Positions 35,001 to 45,244 of a DNA stretch of 64,000 bases are shown here, in pieces (the first letter of the stretch is position 1; the number at the start of each line of letters is the position of its first letter). This DNA comes from Papilionanthe hookeriana x Papilionanthe teres (lineage: Eukaryota; Streptophyta; Magnoliopsida; Asparagales; Orchidaceae): NCBI GenBank assembly GCA_022702705.1, contig CM040423.1, forward strand, positions 113,269,738 to 113,333,737, given 5' to 3'. The position numbers were made by a program, and so were the translations under genes. Under the pieces are notes generated by a model that made no database searches, had not been told where the DNA came from, and worked only from the letters and a program-made list of their open reading frames with translations.

Positions 35001-36610
35001 AATTTCTTTAATATTTCAAGGAATTTAGCAAATTGTTTATCTTTTTTATGTTGAGCTAGTCGTTGAGGAAATGGTGGTGGAGGTTTTCAACGGAAACTTT
35101 CATAGGTATTAAAGGATGTTCTAAGTTTAAATCTTGTTGAATTGTTTCCTTTTCAATTCCACTTCCTCTTTTTGGCTTTCAAGTTCTTTTTGAATTTGAG
35201 GTTCTAATTCTTTTCCACTCCTTAGTTGTATTGCTTTAATTTGTTCTTTTCCTTGATCTTTAGGATTTATTTCCACATTACTAGGAAAAGTTCCAGGTAT
35301 TCTATTATTTAGCGCGAGTAGCAATATGTCCAAGTTGAGTTTCGATATTTTTAATAGATGTTCCTTGAATTTGTAATTGATTTCCTTGAATTTGTAGTTG
35401 ATTTCCTTGATTTTGTAGTTGATGAACCATATTCAAAATTAATTCATCCATAGATAATTTCTTATCTTTGAATTGAGGGTTATTGTTATTAAATCCAGGT
35501 GGGTAATTAGGTTTATAGTGTGGATTTACTTGATTAGGTTGATTCATCCATTGTTGATTAGATGTGTTATTCCAATTAAAATTTGGATGAGTTTTCCAAC
35601 CAGGATTATAATAGTTTGAATAAGGGTTATTAGTTCTATTATTAATAGCATTTAAAGTTTCATAATTAGATTGAAATTCTATGATTTGTCCAGGATGAGT
35701 TTTCTTCTAAAGTAGGAGAGTAGTTCATTCCAAAATTATCTAATTTCTTAGATATAGCAGCAATTTGAGAAGCTAACATAGATATTGCATCGTTTTCATG
35801 AATGCTGGCTATCCTTTTCGGATTTATTCTATCAGCAGGCCATTGGAAATTATTTGTTGCCATTTCTTCGATTAGTGCATAAGCTTCATTAAATGTTTTA
35901 GACATTAATGAACCTCCAGACAGACGACATCGATGATTGATCTTAAAGATCCTACTAATCCATTATAAAAGGTTTGAATAATCGGCCGATACTGGTAGCG
36001 CATGATGTGGGCATTTCCTAAGAAGCTCTTTAAATCTCTCCCGAAGCTTCATATATTGATTCTCCATCTAGCGACAAAAAGAAGTTATATCATTTCTAAA
36101 CTTAGCGAGTTTTAGATGGTGGAAAATATTTGGATAGAAATTTTTGTGATAATTCTCCCCAAGTTTTAATAGATCCGGGTGCTAACGAATTCAACCACAT
36201 TTTAGCCTTATCCCTTAATGAAAAAGGAAAAAGTCTAAGTCTTATAGCATCGTCAGATACTCCTTGATATTTAAAAGCAGCACAAAGTTCTAGAAAACTA
36301 GCAAGATGTAAGTTAGGATCTTCAGTAGGTGAACCACTAAATTGATTGTTTTGTACCATTTGGATAATTGCAGGTTTAAGTTCAAATGAATTAGCGACTA
36401 CATCGGGGTTTTGAATAGTTAAATGAATTTCATCGATGTAGGGTTGGCATAATCTCTTAATGGTCTTTGTTGGTTCATATTTTGAATTTCAGGAATATTT
36501 GCCATTTGTGTTAAATTTATAATTTGTTTCTTTTGTTTTCTAATTCTTTTAATTGTACGCTCTAATTCAGAATCGTAAGGTTTTAAATTCTCGTTTCCAA
36601 ATTTGTGCAT
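35001..36610 (-). pseudogene. AT-3 gag, broken
   Basis: Starts MHKFGNENLKPYDSELERTI (36610). Frames break near 36420 and 36100. Capsid: LASFLELCAAFKYQGVSDDA, FPFSLRDKAKMWLNSL. Then FNEAYALIEEMATNNFQW and, after further shifts, the Asn-rich tail, the QLQIQGN repeat and IQLRSGKELEPQ. Same order as AT-2. Confidence 0.88.
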
Positions 36611-36690
36611 ACAATTTTTGAATAGATATTAATTTATTTATTATGATTATTTTAAAATAGTCTGTTACTCTAGTAAATATTTCTTACTTT

Positions 36691-36707
36691 CCCCCGCAAC
36701 GGCGCAA
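36691..36707 (-). other. AT-3 primer binding site (tRNA-Asp type)
   Basis: Minus strand TTGCGCCGTTGCGGGGG, 6 nt after the LTR end. Two or three bases off the Asp-type consensus. Confidence 0.82.
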
Positions 36708-36752
36708 AAAACTTGACCCACAATTTTATATTATGATATTTTTAATTTAATT

Positions 36753-36778
36753 GCAACGACGACAAAAACTTGACCCCG
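36753..36778 (-). other. Fossil LTR-end/PBS-like copy inside LTR-C
   Basis: Minus strand GGGGTCAAGTTTTTGTCGTC, same offset from the LTR end as in LTR-B. Confidence 0.75.
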
Positions 36779-37892
36779 CTATATTATATGTATAGAATTG
36801 TAATTATTTATGTTGTGGATGCTACGCAAGTATACGTATCGTATCAAGTAATACAGGGCTCTAGTGGAGTCCTGGTTATCGATCCCACAGGGAAAGAGAA
36901 AATTAAATAACAGCTAATTTTAAAATAGTAATAATAATAAAACTAGTATACGAAAATTTGGAATTCTAAATTTAAGCGCAATAAAGTAAACTAAGTATTC
37001 TAATCGAGGTAACTTAACTAAGTAGAGAATTAATACGTATTAAAAGTGCGGGAAATTAAACTAAATAAGTCTTAACTATTTAGAAAAAGTATCTTTCCCC
37101 TTGTTTAGAAATTTAAGTGATTGATGAATTTAAATAGATAATTTTAAGGTATTGTGACAAATAGGAGCATTCCTATTCTTTACCCTTTGGTCGAGTGTAA
37201 AGAATATTGACTAATCCTATGTTTGATTGCTGAATCTGCGGCTAGAGTTCGGGAGGATACCGACTGCCACTTCGAGCTCCCACGTTCCCCTCGCACGAGG
37301 GCTAACATCTACACTTCGGCTCTCGAAGCAATAGGACCGAATTGAATATTTTAGTCCGTCACACTAAAATGCTCGATTCTACGCCCGATGATATTATTTC
37401 CTATTTATTTGCACCTTCCTTCCAAGGCTTTTGAATTCCCGAATATCAGATGTAATTTTTACTATAGTTGTAAATCAACACATTTTAAAAAATCAAATGG
37501 CCAGATTGAAAAGTAAATTAAGTTTTAAGTAAAAATTATCACAATTTATTAATATATAAAAGTATCTCTATTTTAATTTCATCAAGTCACTTAATTTCAT
37601 AAACGGGGAGAAAGACTAAATAAACTACTCGGAATGCATGGGAACTAAACTAAGCATGGATTTCATTTAAAGTTAAAAACAATAAATACAAATACTTATC
37701 TTGATTTATCCCCAAGCAGACTCCTCGTAGTTCCTTTGACTCTTCCTTCCAGTACGACACGACTCACTAATTACTCACTAAACTCACTAAAGACTCACTA
37801 AAGACACACAACTGCACACAAAACTAGACAAAAGACTAAAAGATTGCACACAACACAAAAAATAACACACAAAAGACTGATTTTGCGGCCTC

Positions 37893-37900
37893 TATATATA
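37893..37900 (-). promoter_or_regulatory. TATA box of LTR-C
   Basis: TATATATA in the same small inverted repeat as LTR-B. Promoter of AT-3. Confidence 0.78.
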
Positions 37901-37981
37901 GAGGTAAGCAAAGGTCCAAGAGGTGTGTAAGCATCTCTTCAAAAAGTGTCCAGGTTCAATGTATACGTGCCATTTGAACTA

Positions 37982-38160
37982 GCTCGCCGTCGGCGACGAA
38001 CTACCTCACCTGTCGGCGAGGCATCTAGAAGATCTTCGAGCCGCGCTATCTTCGTTGTCGGCGGGCTCGAGCTCGGCCGTCGGCGAGACGGTTATAAATA
38101 CTTCGAAATGTCTCCTCGTAACCTCGCCGTCGGCGAGCTCGATCTCGCCGTCGGCGACTC
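37982..38160. repeat. Palindromic GC-rich motif cluster in LTR-C
   Basis: About seven motif copies, including perfect CTCGCCGTCGGCGAG at about 38123. One more unit than LTR-B near 38135-38150. Confidence 0.84.
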
Positions 38161-38335
38161 GGCCTAAATTGCATTATTTTCTTCCTTTTTGCTTCTAAAT
38201 CCGCTCCTTTTTATGATTTTTGCTTTTATCATCTAAATTCTCCATTCATGCAACAAAATAAAGAAAATACCTTTCTTTAAAGTGTAATTTCATCAAAAAT
38301 AGGTATGAATTTCTTAATAAATTTTTCAGTGATCA

Positions 38336-38340
38336 GAGAG
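38336..38340 (+). other. AT-3 target site duplication, right (GAGAG)
   Basis: Partner of 27207-27211. Confidence 0.93.
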
Positions 38341-38876
38341 TAAATGACCAAAAAGTAACTTTTAATATTGCTAAATCAATGAAATATCCTGCGCTAGAAA
38401 AAGATGATGAGTGTTTTCGAATGGAAGTACTCGATCATTTACAAAAAGAACATTTTAAGGAATATTATGTAGAAAAATTAGAAAAAGAAAATACTGAATT
38501 AATTGAAAAAGCCAATATAAATGAAGAACTAGATTATATTCAAGAGAAATTTGAATTTTTGGATAACACAGAAAACTCTGAAAAAAATATAGTTCCATCG
38601 ATTATTAAACCTCCTGAACTTGAGTTAAAAATGTTACCTAATCATTTGAAATATGCTTATTTAGGTAATTCTTCAACTCTACCGATTATTATTCCATCTG
38701 AATTAAATGAATCTCAAGAACAAAAACTTTTAGATATATTAAAAAAATATAAGAAAATTTTTGGTTGGACTTTAGCGAGATATTAAGGGAATTAGTCCTT
38801 CAATCCGTATGCACGGAATTATTTTAGATAATGAACTAAGCCTAAAGCAGATCCGCAAAGGAGATTAAATCCGATA
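38341..38876 (+). pseudogene. AT-2 protease-RT linker after AT-3
   Basis: Continues the frame cut at 27206: VNDQKVTFNIAKSMKYPALE, KDDECFRMEVLDHLQ, a Glu/Lys-rich segment, IKPPELELKMLPNHLKYAYL, GNSSTLPIII and LDILKKYKKIFGWTL. A frame break near 38785 precedes RT. Confidence 0.88.
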
Positions 38877-40240
38877 ATGAAAGAAGTAGTCAAAAAGGAT
38901 ATTTTAAAATGGTTAGATAATGGTATTATATATCCTATTTCTGACAGTGCTTGGGTAAGCCCAATTCACTGTGTACCTAAAAAAGGAGGAGTGACCGTAA
39001 AAGCTAATGAAAATAATGATCTTATCCCTGTAAGACAAGTTACTGGACGGCGAATATGTATTGATTATAGAAAATTAAACACAGCCACCAGGAAAGATCA
39101 CTTCCCTTTATCATTTCTAGACCAGATGTTAGATAGATTAGCCGGACATAAATATTTTTGTTTCTTAGATGGATATACCGGTTATCATCAAATTCAAATT
39201 GCTCCTGAGGATCAAGAGAAAACTACATTTACTAGTCCTTATGGAACTTTTGCTTTTCGAAGAATGCCTTTTGGATTATGTAATGCACCTGCAACATTCC
39301 AGAGATGTATGATGTCTATATTTAGTAAATTAATTGATAATGGAATAGAAGTATTTATGGATGATTTCTCTGTATTTGGAACAACATTTGACACATTCTT
39401 AAATCATCTTGAAAAAGTATTTGAAGTATGTTAGAAAACTAATTTAGTTCTTAATTGGGAGAAATGTCAATTTATGGTTACAGACGGCATTGTATTAGGG
39501 CATAAAATTTAGAAAAAAGGCATGGAAGTAGACCCTGCAAAAATTCAAGTTATAGCTAAATTACCACCTCCAACTACGGTGAAAGGGGTAAGAAGTTTTC
39601 TTGGACATGCTGGATTCTACAGACGTTATATTAAAGATTTTTCAAAAATTACTAAACCTCTATGCCAACTTCTTGAAAAGGACAAGAAATTTGAATTTAC
39701 AACTGAATGCTTGAATGCTTTTGAATTATTAAAAGATAAATTAATTACAGCACCTATAATAGTTTCACCTAATTGGGAGAAACCATTTGAGCTTATGTGT
39801 GATGCTAGTGATTATGCTATAGGAGCAGTTCTTGGGCAAAGATACGATAGGATTCTCAAAGTTATATACTATGCTACTAAAACTCTAAATGATGCTTGAA
39901 ATAAATTATACGATTCTTGAAAGAGAATTATTAGCGAGTTGTATATGTTTTTAATAAATTTCGGCATTATCTAATAGGAACTAAATGTATTGTACATACC
40001 GATCACTCTGCTATAAAGTATTTAATGCAAAAGAAAGATTCTAAACCAAGATTAATTAGATGGATATTATTAATGCAAGAATTTGATTTTGAGATCATTA
40101 ACAAAAGGGAGCTGATAATCAAATTGCGAGATCATTCATCAAGATTAGAAAATCATGAATTATCTAATGCCGATAATGAAATTTTAGACGATTTTCCTCG
40201 ATGAACAACTTTATAATATAAATGAGTGGAAATTACCTTG
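38877..40240 (+). pseudogene. AT-2 reverse transcriptase and RNase H, few breaks
   Basis: MKEVVKKDILKWLDNGIIYP, HCVPKKGGVTVKANENND, CIDYRKLNTATRKDHFPL, FCFLDGYTGYHQIQIAPED, FRRMPFGLCNAPATFQRC and the catalytic FMDDFSVFG are all in one frame (38877-39434). Then a TAG at 39432-39434 and a second stop at about 39510 before KKGMEVDPAKIQVIAK (39522). RNase H: FELMCDASDYAIGAVLGQ. After 39899 frames shift, with HTDHSAIKYLMQKKDSKPR recognisable. It is the best preserved RT of the three Athila elements. Confidence 0.9.
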
Positions 40241-41527
40241 GTATGCTGATATAATAAATTATATTGTAAGTGATATTTTACCACCTACGTTAACTTTACA
40301 ACAACAGAAAAAATTCATTCATGATACTAAAACATACTTTTGGGATGAACCATACTTATATAAGCAATGTAAGGATTTAATTATTAGAAGATGCGTGCCT
40401 TATGAAGAAACTAAACCAATCATTCAAAAATGTCATGATTCTGATTTTGGAGGACATTTTGGAACAGATAAAACTACGTATAAAATTCTACAATCTGGAT
40501 TCTACTGGCCTACTCTATTTAGAGATGTATACAGATATATAAAAACCTGTGATAAATTCCAAAGAGTAGGAAACATATCGAAAAAAATGAAATGCCTCTG
40601 AATTTTATATTAGAAGTTGAAATTTTTTATGTTTGGGGATTAGATTTCATGGGACCTTTTATTCCTTCATTTGGAAACTCATATATATTAGTAGCTGTTG
40701 ATTATGTTTACAAATGGATTGAAGCACAAGCTTTACCTAGGTGTGATGATAAAAGCGTTTCAAAATTTTTAATGAAAAATATTTTTACTAGATTTGGAAT
40801 GCCGAGAGTGATTATCACTGATGGAGGAACTCATTTTAGAAACAAATATATTCACAAACTAGTAGAAAAATATAATATTATGCATAAGATATCAGTCGCT
40901 TATCATCCACAAACTAGTGGATTAGCTGAAGTTTCTAATCGAGATATTAAGCGTATATTAGAGAAGTCTGTAAACCCTAATAGATTAGACTGGTCTATAA
41001 GACTAGACAATGCATTATGGGCATACATGACTTCTTATAAAACTCCGATTGGAATGACTCCTTACAGGCTTATATATGGAAAAACTTGCCACTTACCAGT
41101 TGAATTAGAACATAAAGCATATTGGGCGATTAAAGAATTTAATTATAATATGAAAGAAGTTGGTGAAAAGAGATTGTTGCAATTAAATGAATTGGAAGAA
41201 TTAAGGAATGAATCATATGATAATGATAGGATTTATAAAGAAAGGATGAAATTATGGCATGATCGGAAGATTAATCAGAGAAATTTTGAACCGAGACAAG
41301 AAGTTCTACTATATAATACTAGATTGAAATTATTTCTCGGGAAATTGAAATCTCGATGGTTAGAACCTTTCACCATAACTCAAATATTTTCATATGGAAC
41401 TATAGAAATTGAAGATCCAAAAACAGAACATAGATTTAAGGTAAACGGACATAGATTAAAACCATATTTCGAAGGTAAAAGACCAAATTTTAAAGAGGTT
41501 TTAATGCTTAGTCAACCTGATTACTAA
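40241..41527 (+). pseudogene. AT-2 integrase, long open core, N-terminal frameshift
   Basis: Zinc-finger frame 40395-40601 (HDSDFGGHFGTDKTTYKIL, RYIKTCDKFQRVGNIS) ends at a frameshift near 40590. The next frame (40592-41527) is open for 311 codons: first Asp in WGLDFMGPF, second in IITDGGTHFRNK, Glu in GLAEVSNRDIKR. All three catalytic residues are kept. C-terminal block KSRWLEPFTITQIF and VNGHRLKPYFEG, stop after LSQPDY. The expected second Cys of the zinc finger reads Phe (CDKFQ for CDKCQ). Confidence 0.9.
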
Positions 41528-41545
41528 TCGAAATTAGGTCGGGCA

Positions 41546-41586
41546 GACGACGTTAAACCAAGCACTTTATGGGAGGTAACCCATAG
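41546..41586 (+). other. Conserved post-pol block, AT-2 copy
   Basis: GACGACGTTAAACCAAGCAC then TTTATGGGAGGTAACCCAT. Partner copies at 31246-31286 and 23061-23100. Confidence 0.7.
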
Positions 41587-41752
41587 TAGTCTTTTATTTT
41601 AATTTTAATTATCTACAAATTAGTGAGTCTATATTATTAAAACAAATCTTACTACTCAAATTTTTCATTAGAATCATCACAAATTCGAACCTATATGATG
41701 AGATCAGAAAATATTCGGACCAGAGCGAAAATGAGCGATTTTTACGAATCTC

Positions 41753-41862
41753 GCCGACAGCGAGCCCGAGCCCGCCGACAACGAGATCGTGTGCCATGAC
41801 TTAATTCGGTTTTATAACTAGCTCGCCGACGGCGAGAAACTTCCCGCCGACGGCGAGGCAAT
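41753..41862. repeat. Palindromic motif cluster before ORF3a
   Basis: Four copies of the CTCGCCGACGGCGAG motif (two perfect or near-perfect) in two pairs. The same motif as in the LTRs but outside any LTR. Confidence 0.83.
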
Positions 41863-41999
41863 TGAAATTTTGGTTTCTTAGAGATTTTCGTGCGGTTTTG
41901 GACGGATCTAAGCCATTTCTTTGTAGGAAATTATCCCAAATCCAATTTTACACTATTTTCTTCCTTAGAAACGACTAGAGACCAATCCTTTCAATCGAA

Positions 42000-43154
42000 A
42001 TGGCCTCCAAATTCTTAGAAACCACAAAATCTGAAGTTTTTAACCGAAGAAAATTCATCAGTTCAGAGGCGCAGCATATCTTCAACAAAGGCTTGATGAA
42101 GAAAAGACTTATTAAAGAAAGGGGATTTGTCAACAGAGGAGTAGAGAATTCCACCACAAAAATAGAAGAAATGATCGCACAGCGGAATTGGGAGGTATTT
42201 TGTTATACGACATCTGTTGTAGTTATTCCAGTAGTTAAAGAGTTTTACTCTAATTTACATGTGATCAACAATGGAAATGTCTACGTCAGAGGAAGATGGG
42301 TAACATTTACTCCTTCAAGGGTAAATGAATTGTTTTCAATAGAGAATACCTCTGTTTGTCATTATTCCAACTTTGTGCCTTCAAGATACAATATGAACGA
42401 GATCTATAGATATCTGACCGACGAACCTGATGATTGGGAGTTATGCGAAGACGGGTATGTCGTTTTTCTGCATCACTTCTTAACCCTGTCTTGAAGCATT
42501 GGCATTTCTTTATCTCATCAAAATTATTACCTACTATGAGGGTAAATAAAGTTTCAAAGGAATGCGCTATATTAAACTATTGTATTCAAATTGGACTACC
42601 TATCGATGTTGGATCAATAATAGTAAAGTACGCATTGGGATTGATTGTGCATGGGTCAGTTCATGGACTTGGACACCCATCGACTATATTTGCTTTATGC
42701 AGTCAGTACCAAGTTTCTTATGAGGGTTGGGAAAAAGTACTTTTGCTATGGAAACCACTTGATCCTACGGATATGTTTCCAACATTGGATAACAATGATG
42801 AGATTACCATTATTTACGACGAGCATCACGGAACAATCCTTTAGCAAGGCCCCTTATCGATAAAACTAATTTCATTCGAAGAAGATTAAAGGATTGGAGA
42901 AAGAATTGCAAAATGTGATGAATTCCATCGACAATATCTCTGATATGCTTGATCACATTGACTGGAGGATGAAGGAGCACTTTGACCATACTGGACATTT
43001 AGAGGCCAATTTTATTCATTTACTAAGACAGAAAGGATGGATTAATGAAGAATCTACTACAGAATTCCCTTTCAGGCCTTTTTACAATTTATTTGTGCAC
43101 CTACGTCGCATCGGGAATATCAGAGAAGATGATAGTTCAGACACTGAAGAGTAG
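42000..43154 (+). pseudogene. AT-2 ORF3a, extra ORF after pol, two frameshifts
   Basis: Starts MASKFLETTKSEVFNRRKF. A domain at residues about 55-125 reads RNWEVFCYT, VVKEFYSNLHVINNGNVYVR and GRWVTFTPSRVNELF. This resembles the domain of plant proteins annotated as putative plant transposon protein, often found in Athila elements. The name is from memory and unchecked. A frameshift near 42450 leads to HWHFFISSKLLPTMRVNKVS and GHPSTIFALCSQY. A second returns to the first frame at 42894 with a helical segment (NSIDNISDMLDHIDWRMKEH) and an acidic end (DDSSDTEE). The place is that of the env-like ORF of Athila elements, but I see no signal peptide or membrane span. Related to ORF3b. Confidence 0.8.
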
Positions 43155-43552
43155 GAAAGGTTTCTATTTTATGTCATATATTTGTGTATATATGTGTTGA
43201 TTTGGATTTAGGTTTTATTATGATTTTTTTTAATTTGATCATCTCAGATTTGATGAGATTATTTGTAAATTGTTATGTCTCAGCATTTAGAGTGTTGTGG
43301 TGTGGATTGTGATGCTGAGTATTATGGATTTGAACATTTAAGTTAAGTATGTTGTTAAATTGTTAGTGTGAAGTTTGTAAGTCTCATGGATTTCATATAT
43401 AAAAGTTATATTGTTTGTGTTGTGTGAACTTTTTGTGAGTATAAGTATCTAATCTTCATACTATTATTAAATTAAGTGATCGGAAGATTGATTAAGGGCA
43501 AATCGAGGTTGAAAAGGATTGACGAATTTCAAAAATTTAAAAATTTTGGGAT

Positions 43553-43703
43553 CTCGCCGACGGCGAGAATTATCTCGCCAACAGCGAGAAAACCCGCTGA
43601 CAGCGAGACCGAGCTCGCCGACGGCGGATTTTTCCTGAAACTTTTGCCTTATCAAATTAATTAGCTCGCTGAAGGCGAGAAAAATCTCGCCGACAGCGAG
43701 ATC
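43553..43703. repeat. Palindromic motif cluster before ORF3b
   Basis: Six units. The first (43554) is perfect, and others carry changes such as CTCGCCAACAGCGAG and CTCGCTGAAGGCGAG. Some changes are compensated in both arms, some not. Confidence 0.84.
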
Positions 43704-43848
43704 GCGAAAAGACCTATATTTGACCAGTCAACCGACACTATTCATCATCCCCTTCCTCAAAACTTCGAAAAAACCGACCTAGGGCTTGAGAGATCTTGGA
43801 TTTGAGGCGATTTCAACACTTTTTGACACCGGATTTCATCTTCCCTTG

Positions 43849-44049
43849 GTAAGAGCTTCATTCCTATGCAAAAATTTTTGATTTTCACCATGGATTTCTT
43901 CTACATTGGGAAATTTTGAAAAATTTCGAAATGTGGAGAAAATACTTGGAAGAATTTCATGGAAATTGATTTAAATGGATTTTAGATGTTGTTGGAAGCC
44001 TTCTTAGTAATATTTTGAAGTTTAGTTAAAATTTTTGCAAATTTCACAG
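43849..44049 (+). other. Putative intron in ORF3b 5' leader (AT-2)
   Basis: Donor CCTTG|GTAAGAGC at 43849, acceptor ATTTCACAG|AT at 44049, 201 bp, ending 7 bp before the ATG at 44057. The A/T-rich inside is typical of plant introns. The same donor octamer GTAAGAGC and nearly the same length occur in AT-1 (56203-56402). Not proven without transcripts. Confidence 0.55.
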
Positions 44050-44056
44050 ATCAAAA

Positions 44057-45244
44057 ATGGCTCCACGACAAAAGCGACAGATAGATTACGACGAAACCCG
44101 ATTCATAAACGCAAGAGCACAAACTCGATGCTTTCAAAACATACAAGCAAGAAAATGCATTCAAGATCGAGTTTTCAAAAATCCTGGAGGAGAAGTTGAG
44201 CGAATCATTAAGGAACGAGGATGGGAAAATTTTTGTTTCGTGACCAACGAAGCCGCTTGTAGAAGTGGTAAAGGAATTTTATACGAACTTAACACGAGTC
44301 GAAGATGCACCAGCTTAAGGTTAGAGGATTTTTTGTGGAATTCAATGCTTGCTAGAATAAATGCTTATTACGAGGTTAGAGACACCTACACCAGCGAATA
44401 TGAAACTTTTGGAACTATGGAAGGACCACTGGAAGAGGTGATCGACTTTATCACTGATGGGAAAGGCGTCTGGAAGATAAAGCAGTGAGAACGGGTAAAC
44501 TTCCCTCTTTCTATGCTAAATGCAACATCTAAAGCCTGGCACTATTTTATTTGTTCTACTTTGTTACCTACCTACCACCTTAGTGAGGTAACAAGAGATA
44601 GAGCAGTTCTGAATTTCTGTATTCAGAACCAAAAGAGTATTAATGTGGGAAGTGTAATTTATAAGAATATATTAGCCACCTCAAGAAATGAAATTGGAGG
44701 AGGACTAGGACATCCTGGTCTTATCTATGCACTCTGCCAATTATCCGGGGTAGAGGCGAGAGATGATGAGGAATGGGTTGAACCTATGAAACCCATTACT
44801 CAGGCTAATATAAAGAAATATGAATCCCACGAAGGATGGAGATCTGGGATAAGGGATTATGTACCTTCTTCAAGTAGAGATATACCCTCTACTAGTTATG
44901 AACCCTCTCAGTACACCACTCCTACCCTTCATGATCTGATGAATGAATTAACCCTGAGTAGAAAGAGTTTTGAGCAATTTGGAGAAAATATGGAAAGAAG
45001 ATTTGAGCATATAGACCAAAGGATTGGAGGCTCGGAAAGAGGACACGATTATGATAATGAATATCTCCAGTGACATTCAGAGTACGAAATTGCATATTAT
45101 GAGGCTGAACGTCGATATAGGAGTGGTGATTTAGATGTTTTCTTTCCTGAGTGCCCCCACTATACATAGTACCAGCCTGCTCAGCCTTCTTAACCTGGAG
45201 ATCAGGGAGATGATATAGCCTGGGATTTTGATGTAGAAGATTAG
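44057..45244 (+). pseudogene. AT-2 ORF3b, extra ORF after pol, broken
   Basis: MAPRQKRQIDYDETRFINAR, GGEVERIIKERGWENFCFVT: same layout as ORF3a (basic N-terminus, then the RGWE-F block). It drifts out of frame near 44490, then MLNATSKAWHYFICSTLLPT, VGSVIYKNILATS and LGHPGLIYALCQLSGVEARD. C-terminal helical, charged part (SFEQFGENMERRFEHIDQRI), a TGA at 45071-45073, then HSEYEIAYYEAERRYRSGDL and an acidic end (WDFDVED). ORF3a and ORF3b share order and motifs but little identity, so the duplication is old. AT-1 carries both too. Function unknown. Confidence 0.8.

Larger units (their letters stand above)
27212..38335 (-). mobile_element. AT-3, Athila-like retrotransposon nested in AT-2
   Basis: Minus strand order: 5' LTR 38335-36714, PBS 36707-36691, gag, protease, RT, RNase H and integrase ending 31307, a shortened post-pol region with only the C-terminal part of ORF3b (30855-30178), PPT 28817-28805, 3' LTR 28804-27212. 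Flanked by GAGAG. 11,124 bp, about 2.4 kb shorter than AT-2 because of two deletions after pol. It is the youngest layer by position, though its frames also carry stops and frameshifts. Confidence 0.94.
36714..38335 (-). repeat. AT-3 5' LTR (LTR-C), 1622 bp
   Basis: On the minus strand starts TGATCACTG (38335), ends GGGTCA (36714). Pairs with LTR-B, with scattered substitutions and small indels. Contains TATA (37893), palindrome cluster (37982-38160) and inner PBS-like copy (36753-36778). Confidence 0.93.
41528..41999 (+). other. AT-2 pol-ORF3a spacer
   Basis: Holds the conserved post-pol block (41546-41586), palindrome cluster (41753-41862) and a leader of about 130 bp before the ORF3a ATG. 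The run CTATTTTCTTCCTTAG (41952-41967) resembles a 3' splice site shortly before the ATG, but no donor is obvious. Confidence 0.65.
43155..44056 (+). other. AT-2 ORF3a-ORF3b spacer
   Basis: Non-coding. A/T-rich to about 43490, palindrome cluster (43553-43703), a TATATTT at 43712, a C/T-rich leader (43740-43780), then a putative intron (43849-44049) ending 7 bp before the ORF3b ATG. Confidence 0.7.

Noticed and set aside
41753..43703. CRISPR-like array from regularly repeated palindromes
   Set aside because: Units are 15 bp, spacing is irregular, no unique spacers of constant length, no cas genes, and a plant setting.
42000..45244. ORF3a/ORF3b as a viral-type envelope protein
   Set aside because: No signal peptide, membrane span or cysteine pattern is visible. 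Only the position matches the env-like ORF of Athila, so no envelope function is claimed.
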